Made by a program: the position numbers and the translations under genes. From Staphylococcus durrellii (GTDB lineage Bacteria; Bacillota; Bacilli; Staphylococcales; Staphylococcaceae): DNA of 64,000 bases. Each line of letters opens with the position of its first letter. Within the stretch, counting starts at the first letter, position 1. The stretch spans positions 1,612,001 to 1,676,000 of the forward strand of contig NZ_JADIIO010000001.1 in NCBI RefSeq assembly GCF_015594545.1, in the 5' to 3' direction. Under the pieces are notes generated by a model. That model saw nothing but the letters and a program-made list of their open reading frames with translations. It had not been told where the DNA came from and did not search any database. Below are positions 39,867 through 51,042 of this stretch, piece by piece.

Positions 39867-42215
39867 TTATTTTAGTTCTACTACTGTAACACCAAAACCA
39901 CCTTCGCTAGGCATACCATTTCTATATGATGCCACACTTTTATGGTTTTTCAAATAGTTTTGCACACCTTTTTGCAATGTACCTGTTCCTTTACCGTGTA
40001 TGATATTAACCTGCTGATAATTACTTAAAACAGCCTGGTCGATATACTGGTCTAGTTCGTTAAGTGCTTCTTCATAACGATAACCTCTTAAGTCTAAATC
40101 CATTTTTATATTTTGTCTATTTTGACGCTTGACCATTTTGGTAGGTGCTTCTTGAGTCTTTTTAGTTTTTTCTAAATCGCTTAATGAAAGTTTCATTTTA
40201 ATGATACCCATTTGAACGACTGCTTCGTCATTTGATACAACTTCAAGCACCTCACCTTTTTGACCATAAGTTAACACTTTAACTTCGTCACCAACATGAA
40301 TTTCGTCCCATTTTTGTTTCTTCACCTGTTGCTTGATATCTTTTGCTTCATATTGATCGTCTAATTGTTTCTTTTTATCAATAAGCTCGTGCTCTTTCAC
40401 GTCAGCACCCTTCTCATCGCGTAACGTTCTTAAGTCTTTTAATATTTGATCCGCTTCTTGCGTAGCAGATTTAACACGTTGATTAGCTTTATCTTTTGCT
40501 TCGTCCATAAGTCGTTTTTCATAAGCTTGATATTGCGTATATTTTTTCTCGAGTTCATCATGAGTTTCTTGAGCTTCCCTAAGCAATCTATCTAACTCAA
40601 TACGTTGGTTCTCCACGCGTTTTGAATTACTTTCTAATGAAGCAATCATTTCGTTTATCTCTTGCTCATCTTGTCCAATCATGGACTGAGCTTGATGGAT
40701 AATAGCCTTATTAAGACCTAACTTACTTGAAATATCAAAAGCATTAGAACGTCCCGGCACGCCCATTAGCAATTTGTATGTAGGACTTAATGTTGCTACA
40801 TCAAATTCTACACTTGCATTTAATACACCTTCCCTATTATAACTATAGGCTTTTAATTCTGGGTAGTGTGTTGTAGCCATAACTAGACTATTAATGTTGT
40901 GAACATAATCTAAAATACTCATAGCAAGTGCGGCACCTTCACTTGGGTCTGTACCAGCACCTAACTCATCGAATAAAATTAAACTTTCTTGAGTTGCTTC
41001 TTGCAATATCTCGACAATATTTTTCATATGAGATGAAAAAGTTGATAAGGATTGTTCAATTGATTGTTCATCACCAATATCACAATATACGTTTTCGAAG
41101 ACGCTTAACTGACTACCATCCAAAGTTGGTATTAAAAGGCCAGACTGTGCCATAACAACTATTAATCCAAGTGTTTTTAAAGTAACGGTTTTACCACCTG
41201 TATTAGGTCCAGTAATAATAACCGTTGATATGTCTTCCGAAAATTCTATTGTATTAGCAACAACCGTTTCTTTATTTAATAATGGATGGAACGCTTTTGG
41301 TAAATACATTGTGCGTTCTGTATTAAATGTAGGCTTAGTTGCTTTAATTGAGCTTGCATAGCGTGCTTTTGCAATTAAAAAGTCGATCTGCCCCATAACA
41401 CTTTCAGCAGTTAAACAAGCATCTGCTTCAGTGGCCACTTCAGCAGTTAATTCTATTAAAATACGTTCTCTTTCAACGGCTTCGTCATTTTTTAGTCTAC
41501 TAATCGTATTATTCATTTCCACAACTGAATTAGGCTCGATATATAATGTCTGTCCTGATGCAGATTGATCATGTACTATGCCATTAAAGTCTTGACGATA
41601 TTCTGCTTTAACTGGAATAACATTGCGATCATTTCTAACTGTGACTAAAGCATCTGACAATTTCTTTTGATTACTTTGACTTTTAACTATTCTATCAAGG
41701 TTCTGTTTTATTTTTTGAGTTGTACTAGCTATTTTGCTGCGAATTCCTTGTAATTCATAGCTTGCGTCATCATATAAGTCATGCGTATCACATTTTTGGT
41801 GGATTATTTGATATAAATCCGTCAATATAGGCAACTGATCCATTCTATCGTGCAAAATTGGATATAAAATTTCTTCATCTTCTTCCAACAATTGATTATA
41901 AAAAGTTTTAAATTGATTTTGTACTTGTATTAAACGTTTAATTAAATTTAATTCGCTAACATTTAGTACACCTCCAATTGTTGCTCTGTGAACTAATTGA
42001 GACACTTTGGAAAGCCCGCTTAAACTAGGCAATCTATGTTTATTGTAAATTTGGTTCAATTCATCAGTTTCATTAATTTGAAATTGTACCGTTTCTAAAT
42101 CTATTGCTGGCGACATGCTCTGCGCTTTTTCACGGCCTAAGTCACTAATGGTTTCTTTCTCTACTAAAGCTTTAATTTTATCGAATTCTAAGACATCTAA
42201 TGATTTCTGTCTCAT
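39867..42215 (-). CDS. mutS2: endonuclease MutS2
   Basis: MutS-like ATPase; in Firmicutes it limits recombination and acts on collided ribosomes. 782 residues. Walker [15 protein letters not shown] near 335, Walker [19 protein letters not shown] near 405, a long coiled coil (about 510-620) and a C-terminal Smr nuclease domain ([20 protein letters not shown]...[14 protein letters not shown]). It lies nine bases after polX. Confidence 0.96.
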   Translation of the reverse strand: MRQKSLDVLEFDKIKALVEKETISDLGREKAQSMSPAIDLETVQFQINETDELNQIYNKHRLPSLSGLSKVSQLVHRATIGGVLNVSELNLIKRLIQVQNQFKTFYNQLLEEDEEILYPILHDRMDQLPILTDLYQIIHQKCDTHDLYDDASYELQGIRSKIASTTQKIKQNLDRIVKSQSNQKKLSDALVTVRNDRNVIPVKAEYRQDFNGIVHDQSASGQTLYIEPNSVVEMNNTISRLKNDEAVERERILIELTAEVATEADACLTAESVMGQIDFLIAKARYASSIKATKPTFNTERTMYLPKAFHPLLNKETVVANTIEFSEDISTVIITGPNTGGKTVTLKTLGLIVVMAQSGLLIPTLDGSQLSVFENVYCDIGDEQSIEQSLSTFSSHMKNIVEILQEATQESLILFDELGAGTDPSEGAALAMSILDYVHNINSLVMATTHYPELKAYSYNREGVLNASVEFDVATLSPTYKLLMGVPGRSNAFDISSKLGLNKAIIHQAQSMIGQDEQEINEMIASLESNSKRVENQRIELDRLLREAQETHDELEKKYTQYQAYEKRLMDEAKDKANQRVKSATQEADQILKDLRTLRDEKGADVKEHELIDKKKQLDDQYEAKDIKQQVKKQKWDEIHVGDEVKVLTYGQKGEVLEVVSNDEAVVQMGIIKMKLSLSDLEKTKKTQEAPTKMVKRQNRQNIKMDLDLRGYRYEEALNELDQYIDQAVLSNYQQVNIIHGKGTGTLQKGVQNYLKNHKSVASYRNGMPSEGGFGVTVVELK

Positions 42216-42224
42216 GTAATCCCT

Positions 42225-43937
42225 CTATTTCTTCAATTTAATATTGTTGTCAATTAGTGATTTAAATGCTTCTCTTGTCATTGTATTAATAACTCTATCT
42301 TTATGCACAAAACCTTTTTGCGCAGTTGCTACACCATATTTCATAAATTCCAAATGGTCCACATGGTGAGCATCTGTATTGATAGTTATTTGTACATTCG
42401 GATGTTTTTTAACAACTTGAGCGTTTAAATCGAGTCGCTTTGGATTAGCGTTTATTTCTAAAATAGTGTTTGTTTCTTCAGCTAAGGTACAAAGTTTATC
42501 AATATTAGGTTCGTAACCAGCTCTTCTACCAATAATACGTCCTGTTGGGTGTGCAATATGCCTAACATAAGGATTGCGACAAGCGTTTTCTAAACGTTGC
42601 ATAATTTCTTCTTCACTTTGGTTAAAACTTTGATGTATTGCAGCAATAACATAGTCTAACTTTGACAATACTTTATCACTATAATCTAAACTACCATCCG
42701 GCAAAATATCCATTTCTATACCTGAATATATGTCTATTTCATCATATTGTTCATTAAGTTGTTTAATTTCTGCATTTTGACGTAATAACCGTTCTTCAGA
42801 CAAAACGTTAGCAACTTTCAGGCTTTGTGAATGGTCAGTGATTACCATAAACTGATAGCCTTTTTTTATATTTGCTTCTATCATATCTTTAATACTAAAC
42901 GCACCATCACTATACGTCGTATGCATATGAATATCACCATTAATATCATCTAATGTAATGATATTAGATAAATCTTTATCAAATTCACTACCATCTTCAC
43001 GCATCGATGGCGCTATCCAATCCACACCGAAATGTTGATAAATTTCTTTCTCACTTTGATATTGTACTAAAGTACCATCAGCTTGTTCTATACCATACTC
43101 ACTAATTTTTTCGTCTTTATCTTTTGCCATTTGGCGGATTCTTATATTATGGTCTTTTGATCCAGTAAAATGCTGTAAAGTGTGATAAAAAGCTGTTGGT
43201 TCAATTAAACGAAAATCTACGCCTATAGTCTCGTCATCGTAATTTACTTCTAACGAAACTTTTGTCGAACCGACTGCAACTTCCTTTTCTTTATTAGGCA
43301 TATTAACTAAAGCCTCTTGCACGGCTTGAGGTTTTGTAGTGCTAATAATATAGTCTAAATCTTTACTCACTTCTTTGTATCTTCTAAAACTACCTGCTAC
43401 TTCAAATTTATCTATGCCATCAATAGTTGCTAAATAATCATTTATCTCGGCGCTTAGCCCTCGTATTTGATCGATCGGATAATAATCTTTTTTTGCACCT
43501 AATGCTTTTGCTGCTTCTAAAATATTTTGTTCTGTTTTTTTAGCAAAACCACTTAATTCACTTACTTTACCTTGTTCACAGGCATTTTGTAATGATTCTT
43601 TATCCGTGATATTTAACTCTTTATATAACTTAGCAATTTTTTTGCTACCTAATCCTTGAATTTTTAGTAATGGTACCAATCCAGCTGGCACCTCTTGTTC
43701 CAAACTAGCGAGCGTAGTCGATTCATTAGTCTGTCGATATTCATTAATAACCTCTCCTACACCTTTACCAATACCTTTTAATTCAGTAACGTCACCAATT
43801 TCGTCTAAGGCACGTTCATCTATTTCTAGGCTTTGTGCTGCTTTTCTATATGCTGATATTTTAAATGTATTCTCACCTTTTAATTCCATATAAGTTGCAA
43901 TTTTTTCTAACAGTTGGATAACATCCTTTTTTGTCAT
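42225..43937 (-). CDS. polX: family X DNA polymerase / PHP phosphoesterase
   Basis: Gap-filling base-excision repair polymerase with a C-terminal PHP 3'-5' exonuclease. Start at ATG 43937 (MTKKDVIQLLEKIAT), after a GAGGAG SD. 570 residues. N-terminal helix-hairpin-helix segments, the Pol X nucleotidyl-transfer motif GSFRRYKEVSKDLDYII near 185-201, and PHP motifs DIHMHTTYSDGAFSIKDMIE near 335, ITDHSQ and HPTGRIIGRR. Probably expressed with mutS2. Confidence 0.95.
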   Translation of the reverse strand: MTKKDVIQLLEKIATYMELKGENTFKISAYRKAAQSLEIDERALDEIGDVTELKGIGKGVGEVINEYRQTNESTTLASLEQEVPAGLVPLLKIQGLGSKKIAKLYKELNITDKESLQNACEQGKVSELSGFAKKTEQNILEAAKALGAKKDYYPIDQIRGLSAEINDYLATIDGIDKFEVAGSFRRYKEVSKDLDYIISTTKPQAVQEALVNMPNKEKEVAVGSTKVSLEVNYDDETIGVDFRLIEPTAFYHTLQHFTGSKDHNIRIRQMAKDKDEKISEYGIEQADGTLVQYQSEKEIYQHFGVDWIAPSMREDGSEFDKDLSNIITLDDINGDIHMHTTYSDGAFSIKDMIEANIKKGYQFMVITDHSQSLKVANVLSEERLLRQNAEIKQLNEQYDEIDIYSGIEMDILPDGSLDYSDKVLSKLDYVIAAIHQSFNQSEEEIMQRLENACRNPYVRHIAHPTGRIIGRRAGYEPNIDKLCTLAEETNTILEINANPKRLDLNAQVVKKHPNVQITINTDAHHVDHLEFMKYGVATAQKGFVHKDRVINTMTREAFKSLIDNNIKLKK

Positions 43938-43952
43938 ATCAATTCTCCTCAT

Positions 43953-44016
43953 AAAAAAAGGGCAAGACAAGTTAACATGTGCTTTAATGCAACAATATAA
44001 ACCTTGCGTCTTGACC
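43953..44016 (-). terminator. terminator-like hairpin between cvpA and polX
   Basis: Arms ggtcaagacgcaag (complement of 44003-44016) and cttgtcttgccc (complement of 43960-43971) followed by seven U, ending directly before the polX SD. It probably ends or limits zapA-cvpA transcription; the loop is unusually long. Confidence 0.65.
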
Positions 44017-44051
44017 TCCTGGATAATAAATTTCTCAGTTTCAATAAGCTA

Positions 44052-44573
44052 TTATATTTTTAAAATAAAGTTTGATAACAATGGTATGTTTAAAGTTAAT
44101 GGCTTAGCTATCAAAGATGATGAAAGCTGTGATTGTAAAATTTCATTAGGATAAATTGCCAAAACGTATAGAGCTAAATTCACAACAAGTAATGAAGTGA
44201 TGAAACTAATGACGATGCCAATTATCCTACTCCATATGAAAATGTTTGATTGATTAGTCATATTATCAAATGCAGCAATAATAGCATAGAGAATCAACTT
44301 CGTTATAATCGCAATTATAATAAATGCGGTTATATGATAAAAACGTTGTTGTAATTGATCTAGTGGTATCGCGAACTTCATATCATATGCTATCGTTTTA
44401 GGAAATGGTACAAATAACTCTAAACGTCGCGCTATAACTAAATAGTATGCATTACTAATAATTAAGGCCACAATCGTACATGCACCATGTAAGATGCTGA
44501 AACCTAAACCACGTCTAAAGCCTATTACCCCGATATACAGAAAAATAAGTAATACAACTAAATCGATAATCAT
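44052..44573 (-). CDS. CvpA family membrane protein
   Basis: 173-residue integral membrane protein with four hydrophobic segments (about 1-20, 27-45, 77-100, 115-140), opening MIIDLVVLLIFLYIGVIGFRRGLG as in the CvpA/YshB family (colicin V production protein). Molecular role in Firmicutes is unclear. The start overlaps the zapA stop (ATGA). Confidence 0.87.
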   Translation of the reverse strand: MIIDLVVLLIFLYIGVIGFRRGLGFSILHGACTIVALIISNAYYLVIARRLELFVPFPKTIAYDMKFAIPLDQLQQRFYHITAFIIIAIITKLILYAIIAAFDNMTNQSNIFIWSRIIGIVISFITSLLVVNLALYVLAIYPNEILQSQLSSSLIAKPLTLNIPLLSNFILKI

Positions 44574-44839
44574 TTATCTTCTCTATTTTTATATTGCTGT
44601 AATTCTTGTTGCAATTTGTAGTTTTCTTCTTCTAATTGTACTTTTTCGTGCATCACATTGACTGCAGTAAGTACGGCTTTACGCGTAGTATCTAATCCCG
44701 CATTTTTACGCCCTAATTCTTTTAATTTTTCATCGACTAGATTAGCAACATAGCGAATATGCTCAGGATTATCGGTTCCTACAATAGTATAATGTTTATC
44801 ATTTATGATTACGTTGATTCTATTCTTAAACTCACCCAT
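44570..44839 (-). CDS. zapA: cell division protein ZapA
   Basis: FtsZ-binding protein that bundles protofilaments. 89 residues: an N-terminal ZapA beta-hairpin domain (FKNRINVIINDKHYTIVGTDNPEHIRYVANLVDEKL) and a C-terminal coiled coil (about 60-88). Overlaps cvpA, the conserved yshA-yshB pair. Confidence 0.92.
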   Translation of the reverse strand: MGEFKNRINVIINDKHYTIVGTDNPEHIRYVANLVDEKLKELGRKNAGLDTTRKAVLTAVNVMHEKVQLEEENYKLQQELQQYKNREDK

Positions 44840-45099
44840 ATGATAGCTCCTACCTTTTATATTATAGTTCGTAGTTATTTAATCATAATAACGTCTGTAT
44901 CTACTACATATATTAAAAATATTTATCATCAGTCATTATACAATACTGTATAATATTTTGTAAGACCTGTGATTTAATTAGTAAATTCACTTTAATATTT
45001 TATAATTTTAAAAAACTAAATGTCCTAAGTGCTAACCATATAACTCTATGATAAAATTACTAGTGTTTTCGAAGAAAATTTGCGAAGTGGTGAATAAAA

Positions 45100-46047
45100 A
45101 TGAGCAATATCGTACATAAATTATCAGCATCAGAAATTAATAAAATAATAAGTCGTTTAGATTTTGAAACATCCAACCTACCACAAGGTATGAAAGCCAA
45201 AATAAAATATAAAGGCACAGTCATCTCTATATACAACTCAAATAAAGTTATGTTTCAAGGTAGCAATGCAGAAAGTACAGCACAAGAACTTTTACCTAAT
45301 ATAAAACCTACGAAATCTGCAAAAACTTTAAAGTCTTCGAAATCCTCTAACAAAGGTCCAGCATCGCATCCGCTTTTTGACATGCAAAATTGCATAGGCA
45401 GTGATGAAGCTGGCAGCGGTGATTATTTCGGTCCATTAACTGTTTGTGCCGCATATGTTACCAAAGAGCATTGCCAAGTACTAAAAACCTTAGGTGTCGA
45501 TGATTCAAAAAAACTTACTGATGCAAAAATCGTTGAACTTGCTGAACAGTTAGTCACGTTCATCCCTCACTCACTATTAACATTGGATAATAAAAATTAT
45601 AATATTAAACAGGCGAGTGGTTGGTCTCAAGTAAAGATGAAGGCTGTATTGCATAATGAAGCTATAAAAAATGTTACTACTAAAATAGAGACTGACGCTC
45701 TAGATTATATCGTCATCGATCAATTCGCAGAACCTAAAGTTTATAAAAGATACGCATTAACTCAACTTCCTTTTGAAGAACGAACGTGTTTTGAAACTAA
45801 GGGAGAATCTAAATCTTTAGCTATCGCAGCGGCGAGTATTATATCGCGTTATGCTTTTGTGAAAAATATGGATCACCTGTCAAAGAAATTTAATACAACT
45901 CTACCCAAAGGGGCAAGTAACAAAGTAGACTTGAACGCAGCAAAAATAATTGAACGTTGGAATGTCAATGTACTAGATGATATTACTAAAAAACACTTTG
46001 CAAACCGCAATAAAGCACTTGCACTAGTTAACAAAAAACATAATTAG
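45100..46047 (+). CDS. rnhC: ribonuclease HIII
   Basis: Degrades the RNA strand of RNA-DNA hybrids. 315 residues. N-terminal TBP-like substrate-binding domain (about 1-90) and catalytic RNase H fold with the signature [17 protein letters not shown] near 98-114 (DEAGxGxxxGP) and [14 protein letters not shown] near 205. Divergently transcribed from zapA; shares a terminator with converging pheT. Confidence 0.95.
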   Translation: MSNIVHKLSASEINKIISRLDFETSNLPQGMKAKIKYKGTVISIYNSNKVMFQGSNAESTAQELLPNIKPTKSAKTLKSSKSSNKGPASHPLFDMQNCIGSDEAGSGDYFGPLTVCAAYVTKEHCQVLKTLGVDDSKKLTDAKIVELAEQLVTFIPHSLLTLDNKNYNIKQASGWSQVKMKAVLHNEAIKNVTTKIETDALDYIVIDQFAEPKVYKRYALTQLPFEERTCFETKGESKSLAIAAASIISRYAFVKNMDHLSKKFNTTLPKGASNKVDLNAAKIIERWNVNVLDDITKKHFANRNKALALVNKKHN

Positions 46048-46087
46048 CCTTTGAATAATAATAAATTCAACATTCCATTCATCATTA

Positions 46088-46117
46088 AAGGCCGAGACGA
46101 TTCATTGTCTCGGCCTT
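46088..46117. terminator. bidirectional terminator between rnhC and pheT
   Basis: 11-bp stem aaggccgagac/gtctcggcctt (46088-46098, 46107-46117) with a T-run on the plus side and a shorter U-rich tail on the minus side. Confidence 0.9.
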
Positions 46118-46132
46118 TTGAATATTTTAATA

Positions 46133-48535
46133 TTAACGGATTGTAGCACCACTATTTTGCAATGCTTCTAAAATATCATCATGGACAGCATTAACTTTAT
46201 CATCAGTTAATGTTTCTTCTATATCTAAATAATATAATCTTATTGCTACAGATTTCTCATCTTCAGCAACATGTTCACCCTCATAAACATCAAACACTTG
46301 TGTATCCTGTAAAATATTGCCACCATGTTGTTTAATTGTTTGAATTAGTTTTGCTGACGGTGTTTCTCGATTAATTAATAATGCTATATCTCTAACAGCA
46401 CCAGGGAATCTTGGAATCGGTTCATAATTAATATAACCAACTTTAACAGCCATTAATTTTTCATAGTTTAATTCAAATATATAAGTACGATTTAAATCAT
46501 AAGCCTGCTCGACTGTTGGATGTAATTCTCCAACAAATCCTACAACTTCATCGTTTAAATAAATCATAGCAGTTCTACCTGGGTGCATGCCTTCGATTTC
46601 ACCATTAGCATAGTCAAAAGTGATATCTAAAGTTTCTGCAATTCTATCTACAACGCCTTTAGCGATAAAGAAATCAATTTCTTCTTTTTTATTTTGCCAA
46701 TCATTTGTTACATAATCGCCAGTTAAAATCCCACTTAAATATTCAACTTCATCCGGTAATTTTCCTTTACCATTATCGAAAAATACTCGTCCTAATTCAA
46801 ATAATCTTACGTCTTTATTTTTACGAGCAACATTATAAGATACAGCATCAATTAAATGCGGAATTAAACTTTGACGTAATGTCGAATGCGCTTCACTCAT
46901 AGGCATTAATAACTCTGTAGTACCTCTATCAACTAATGTAAATTGTCGCGCTCTATCTTTATTAATTAAAGAATAATTAATTGCTTCGCTTAAACCTGCA
47001 CCTTCTAATGATCCTTTAACGATACGTGTTTTAGCCTGTCTATCATTTAATTTCCCGCTTGTAACCTTATCAAATACTGGTAAAGTAGATGGAATTTCAT
47101 CATAACCACATATTCTAGCTATTTCTTCAATTAAATCTTCTTGTATAGTTATATCTTTACGTCTTGATGGCACATGTACAGTTAAAGTATCACTATTATT
47201 TTCTGTTTTAAAACCTAATTGAACAAAGATATTAATTATATCGTCAGCACTTAAGTCGAAACCAATAGTATTGTTCACTTTATCTACAGTGATATTTATT
47301 GGCGTAACAAATTCGCCCAAGTCGCCTTGTGACAAGCGGTCTTTTAACACAGTTCCACCGGCATAAGTTTCTAATAAATAACAAGCTCTATCTACGGCTT
47401 CGTTTACGAATTCAGTTGCAATACCTTTTTCAAAACGACTTGAAGATTCACTACGTAAGTTTAATCTACGAGACGTATGTCGAATTGATACAGGGTCAAA
47501 AATGGCCCCCTCGACTAACACATTAGTCGTATTTGGTGTTACTTCCGAAAAAGCTCCACCCATGACGCCACCTAATGCGACAGGTTTTTGTCCGTTAGTT
47601 ATTATAATATCACTTGAAACTAAACTACGTTGTTGGTCATCAAGCGTTGTTATTGTTTCATTTTCTTGTGCTTGTCTTACTACAATTTGTTCCGAACCAA
47701 TTTGGTCTTTATCGAACATATGCAATGGTTGCCCATATTCTAATAACACATAGTTTGAAATATCTACAACGTTATTAATTGGTCTAATTCCCGCTTTGAT
47801 TAAACGTGATTGCATCCAAATTGGAGAAGGAGTAATTTTAACGTTTTTAACTCCTCTCACACTGTAATAAGGTGTTTTATCAGAGTTTTCTATTGTTACA
47901 GACATACTGTCATGAATTGATTCATCAGCATCTTTAGTTTCTGTTTGTGGTTTTACCATAGAAGTATTATAAAGTGCAGCAGTTTCATATGACGTACCTA
48001 TCATACTTAATGCATCTGCTCTATTCGGTGTTAGATCAAATTCCATTACTTGATCATTCAAATATAATGCAGACAATGCGTCCGTCCCAGGTTCCACAGT
48101 CTCAGGGAAAACAAATATACCGTCTTCAAATTGTTTAGGTACTAAATTACTAGCTATGCCAATTTCTTGTAATGAGCAAATCATACCTGCAGATTGTTGT
48201 CCACGTAATTTAGCTTTCTTTATCTTAATGCCGCCAGGTAATCTTCCCCCTACTTTGGCAACAATGACTGTTTGTCCTTCATCTACGTTCGGCGCGCCAC
48301 AAACAATTTGTACTGGTGCTTCTTCACCAATATCTACTGAACAAATATTTAACTTATCCGCATCAGGGTGTGAAGTTTTTGAAATTACATAACCAACAAC
48401 TAAATTTTTTATATCTTTTGTATAGTCAATAATATCGTCAACTTCAATACCTGTACGCGTTATTCTTTCGGCAAGTACGTTAACAGGTTGATTGACATTA
48501 ACGTAAGATTCTAACCATTCTTTTGAAATTAACAT
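46133..48535 (-). CDS. pheT: phenylalanyl-tRNA synthetase beta subunit
   Basis: Beta subunit of the alpha2beta2 synthetase; carries the editing site and tRNA-binding domains. 800 residues. N-terminal EMAP-like tRNA-binding domain (VVGYVISKTSHPDADKLNICSVDIG), B3/B4 editing domain (FDLTPNRADALSMIG), B5 domain, core catalytic-like domain and a C-terminal ferredoxin-fold anticodon-binding domain (PRFPGAVRDIALLI). Overlaps the pheS stop by one base. Confidence 0.97.
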   Translation of the reverse strand: MLISKEWLESYVNVNQPVNVLAERITRTGIEVDDIIDYTKDIKNLVVGYVISKTSHPDADKLNICSVDIGEEAPVQIVCGAPNVDEGQTVIVAKVGGRLPGGIKIKKAKLRGQQSAGMICSLQEIGIASNLVPKQFEDGIFVFPETVEPGTDALSALYLNDQVMEFDLTPNRADALSMIGTSYETAALYNTSMVKPQTETKDADESIHDSMSVTIENSDKTPYYSVRGVKNVKITPSPIWMQSRLIKAGIRPINNVVDISNYVLLEYGQPLHMFDKDQIGSEQIVVRQAQENETITTLDDQQRSLVSSDIIITNGQKPVALGGVMGGAFSEVTPNTTNVLVEGAIFDPVSIRHTSRRLNLRSESSSRFEKGIATEFVNEAVDRACYLLETYAGGTVLKDRLSQGDLGEFVTPINITVDKVNNTIGFDLSADDIINIFVQLGFKTENNSDTLTVHVPSRRKDITIQEDLIEEIARICGYDEIPSTLPVFDKVTSGKLNDRQAKTRIVKGSLEGAGLSEAINYSLINKDRARQFTLVDRGTTELLMPMSEAHSTLRQSLIPHLIDAVSYNVARKNKDVRLFELGRVFFDNGKGKLPDEVEYLSGILTGDYVTNDWQNKKEEIDFFIAKGVVDRIAETLDITFDYANGEIEGMHPGRTAMIYLNDEVVGFVGELHPTVEQAYDLNRTYIFELNYEKLMAVKVGYINYEPIPRFPGAVRDIALLINRETPSAKLIQTIKQHGGNILQDTQVFDVYEGEHVAEDEKSVAIRLYYLDIEETLTDDKVNAVHDDILEALQNSGATIR

Positions 48536-49593
48536 TATTGTTCACCTCTATCTTCTACTGCTTTAAATTGATTTAAGAATCTTACATCATTTGTATAGAA
48601 ATGACGAATATCTTCAATACCATATTTCAACATTGCAATTCGATCTGGTCCCATACCAAATGCAAAACCTGTATATATTGTAGAATCATATCCAGCTTTT
48701 TCTAAAACATTCGGATGTACCATTCCTGAACCTAAAATTTCTATCCAACCTGTATGTTTACAAACGTTACAACCTTTGCCGTGACATTTAAAACAAGAAA
48801 TATCTACTTCAACAGAAGGTTCAGTAAATGGGAAATAACTTGGTCTTAAACGAATTTCTCGTTCGTCACCAAATAAACTTTTCGCTAATAATTCTAAAGT
48901 ACCTTTAAGGTCACTCATTTTAATATTTTCATCAACTACTAAACCTTCAATTTGGGTAAATTGATGACTATGTGTCGCATCGTCTGAATCACGGCGATAT
49001 ACTTTTCCAGGACAAATGATTTTAACTGGTGCTTTTCCGTTTCTTTGTTCCATTGTTCTTGCTTGTACTGGAGATGTATGAGTACGCATTAATATTTCTT
49101 CAGTGATATAGAAACTATCTTGCATATCACGTGCAGGGTGTGATTTAGGTAAATTTAATGCTTCAAAATTATAATAATCTTGTTCTACTTCATAACCGTC
49201 TACAATCTCATAGCCTAAACCTAAAAATAAATCCTCTATTTCTTCAATTGTACGCGTTAAAGGGTGTTTTGCACCGATTGCCATTTTTCGACTAGGCAAT
49301 GTAACATCAATTTTTTCAGTTTCTAACTGTTGTTCTAATTGTTCTTTAGCTAATAGGTCTTGGCGTGATTCAATTTCATTTTCAATGGCTTGTCTCACTT
49401 CATTTACTTGTTGCCCATATTGTGGTTTTTCTTCATTAGGTAAATCTTTCATATGTTTCATCAATCCACTAACTGAACCTTTTTTACCTAAATATTTAAC
49501 TTTAACATCTTGTAATTCTTTTTCATTCGCAGCTTCATTGATATCAATTAATGCTTGTTGTTGTAACTGTGACATCTCTTCAGTTTGAACCAT
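48535..49593 (-). CDS. pheS: phenylalanyl-tRNA synthetase alpha subunit
   Basis: Catalytic class II subunit. 352 residues from the ATG at 49593, with an AGGAGG SD. N-terminal coiled coil (about 1-95), motif 2 [12 protein letters not shown] and [20 protein letters not shown], and motif 3 [18 protein letters not shown] near 315. The [22 protein letters not shown] segment is the Cys-bearing insert seen in Firmicutes PheS. Regulated by the T-box leader upstream. Confidence 0.97.
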   Translation of the reverse strand: MVQTEEMSQLQQQALIDINEAANEKELQDVKVKYLGKKGSVSGLMKHMKDLPNEEKPQYGQQVNEVRQAIENEIESRQDLLAKEQLEQQLETEKIDVTLPSRKMAIGAKHPLTRTIEEIEDLFLGLGYEIVDGYEVEQDYYNFEALNLPKSHPARDMQDSFYITEEILMRTHTSPVQARTMEQRNGKAPVKIICPGKVYRRDSDDATHSHQFTQIEGLVVDENIKMSDLKGTLELLAKSLFGDEREIRLRPSYFPFTEPSVEVDISCFKCHGKGCNVCKHTGWIEILGSGMVHPNVLEKAGYDSTIYTGFAFGMGPDRIAMLKYGIEDIRHFYTNDVRFLNQFKAVEDRGEQ

Positions 49594-49631
49594 GTTTTTT
49601 CCTCCTAATTTCGCTCACTTTTTTACCAATA

Positions 49632-49895
49632 AAAAAAGACTTTCACCCCTATAATAAAGGGACGAAAGTCTTCCGTGGTACCACCCAAATTTATGCCTTA
49701 GCATACGCTTGTAACGTCTTGATAACGGAATCTCATTCCGACTTAAATTTCTTTAAGTAACCAAAAAGGTGAAAAAAACTATTTGCTATTGGAATAAATT
49801 TCAGTCTTTGTTTATTCTCCCTAAACAATAGCGTTTAATAGTTTACGTCTTTTTATCGGTTTATATTAAATTAATGTAGTGATTTGTATTAATTA
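49632..49895 (-). ncRNA. T-box leader (phenylalanine)
   Basis: Leader of pheST. The T-box core GGGTGGTACCACGG (complement of 49673-49686) is followed by a terminator (AAGACTTTCGTCCC...GGGGTGAAAGTCTT, about 49632-49672) with a seven-U run. Upstream stem I sequence is AU-rich; I could not place the UUC specifier with certainty, so the amino acid is assigned from the downstream gene. Confidence 0.9.
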
Positions 49896-49921
49896 TATAC
49901 GAATATACTTTATAGGGTCAA
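49892..49921 (-). promoter_or_regulatory. candidate pheST promoter
   Basis: TTGACC (complement of 49916-49921), an 18-bp spacer, then TATAAT on the minus strand, just upstream of the T-box leader and touching the stop codon of the preceding methyltransferase gene. Confidence 0.55.
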
Positions 49922-50658
49922 CCTTTCAAATGATACATTAATATACTACCAGCAATAGCAACATTTAAACTTTCTGCCTTACCGTATATAGGTATTGTAA
50001 TATTATCTGTAACTGCTTCTAGTAATTCAGGTTTAACACCTTCGCCTTCATTACCTAACAAAATTCCAAATTTTTCTTTTTGTTCTATTGACTTAAATGA
50101 CGCTGCATTTTCAAGAGCCGTTCCGTAAATTGGACCTTCAAAGTTATTAACAAAATCAATTAATTCCGCAGTTATAATTGGCAAATGAAATACACTGCCC
50201 TGACTTGCTCTTAAGACTTTATCTTGATATGGGTCTGCAGTTCCTTTTTCTAAAACAATTAAATCTAGACCAGCTGCATCTGCCGTTCTTATTAAAGTAC
50301 CTAGATTACCAGGATCTTGAATTCTATCGATAAGTAATACTTGTTGTGCGTTATTTTTTTCATAATCAGGTTTTTCAATCACTGCAAAGAAACCTTGTGG
50401 CGTAACAGTTTCAGATAAAGCTTCGGCTACTTTTAAATTAATTTCAAAAGTAAGTTCCGCATAGTTAATAATTTCATTATCTATTCTATCTGGTTCAACC
50501 ATAAATAATTGCTTAATTGTTACATCACTTTTGTATGCTTCTTCAATCAAATGATATCCTTCAATAAGCGCGTAACCTGTTTTGTCACGTTCTCTCTTTT
50601 TTGCTAATTTAATTGCTTGTTTTATTTTACTATTTTGAGCCGAAGTAATATTTTCCAT
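49918..50658 (-). CDS. TrmH family RNA 2'-O-methyltransferase (YsgA-like)
   Basis: SpoU/TrmH SAM-dependent methyltransferase, probably acting on 23S rRNA. 246 residues: N-terminal substrate-binding domain and a knotted SPOUT domain with LLIDRIQDPGNLGTLIRTADAAG near 105-127 (motif 1), FGILLGNEGEGVKPELL near 195 (motif 2) and IPIYGKAESLNVAIAGSILMYH at the end (motif 3). Target nucleotide not predictable. Confidence 0.9.
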   Translation of the reverse strand: MENITSAQNSKIKQAIKLAKKRERDKTGYALIEGYHLIEEAYKSDVTIKQLFMVEPDRIDNEIINYAELTFEINLKVAEALSETVTPQGFFAVIEKPDYEKNNAQQVLLIDRIQDPGNLGTLIRTADAAGLDLIVLEKGTADPYQDKVLRASQGSVFHLPIITAELIDFVNNFEGPIYGTALENAASFKSIEQKEKFGILLGNEGEGVKPELLEAVTDNITIPIYGKAESLNVAIAGSILMYHLKG

Positions 50659-50710
50659 AATTTATCCTCGCCTATTTTATATTTAATATGATATCCGTAA
50701 TCATATGAAA

Positions 50711-50752
50711 AAATCGTTCACAAATTATCGATATAATAATTAATGAACGATT
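50711..50752 (-). terminator. terminator of rpmF
   Basis: Stem aatcgttca...tgaacgatt with an AT-rich inner pairing, followed on the minus strand by TTTTTTCATATG. Confidence 0.75.
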
Positions 50753-50787
50753 CATATGACCACTAATGTGCCATTTTCATAATTTAA

Positions 50788-50961
50788 TTATTTAGATACA
50801 ACTTCTTCACCATTGTAAGAACCACAGTTTTTACATACACGGTGAGATAATTTGTATTCTCCACAACTTGAGCATTCTGTCATTCCAGGTACTGAAATTT
50901 TAAAATGCGTACGACGTTTGTTTTTTCTCGTTTTTGACGTTCTTCTTTTTGGTACTGCCAT
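50788..50961 (-). CDS. rpmF: 50S ribosomal protein L32
   Basis: 57-residue zinc-ribbon ribosomal protein bL32: [20 protein letters not shown] at the start, and the zinc site CSSCG...CKNCG. It was identified by translating this gap. SD GGAGGA before the ATG at 50961. It pairs with the DUF177 gene upstream, the conserved yceD-rpmF operon. Confidence 0.97.
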   Translation of the reverse strand: MAVPKRRTSKTRKNKRRTHFKISVPGMTECSSCGEYKLSHRVCKNCGSYNGEEVVSK

Positions 50962-51042
50962 GATTTATCCTCCTTATATTTAAACACAAAATCATTAATG
51001 TCAGATTCAATATTCAATTATACTATAGAATACATAAATCTG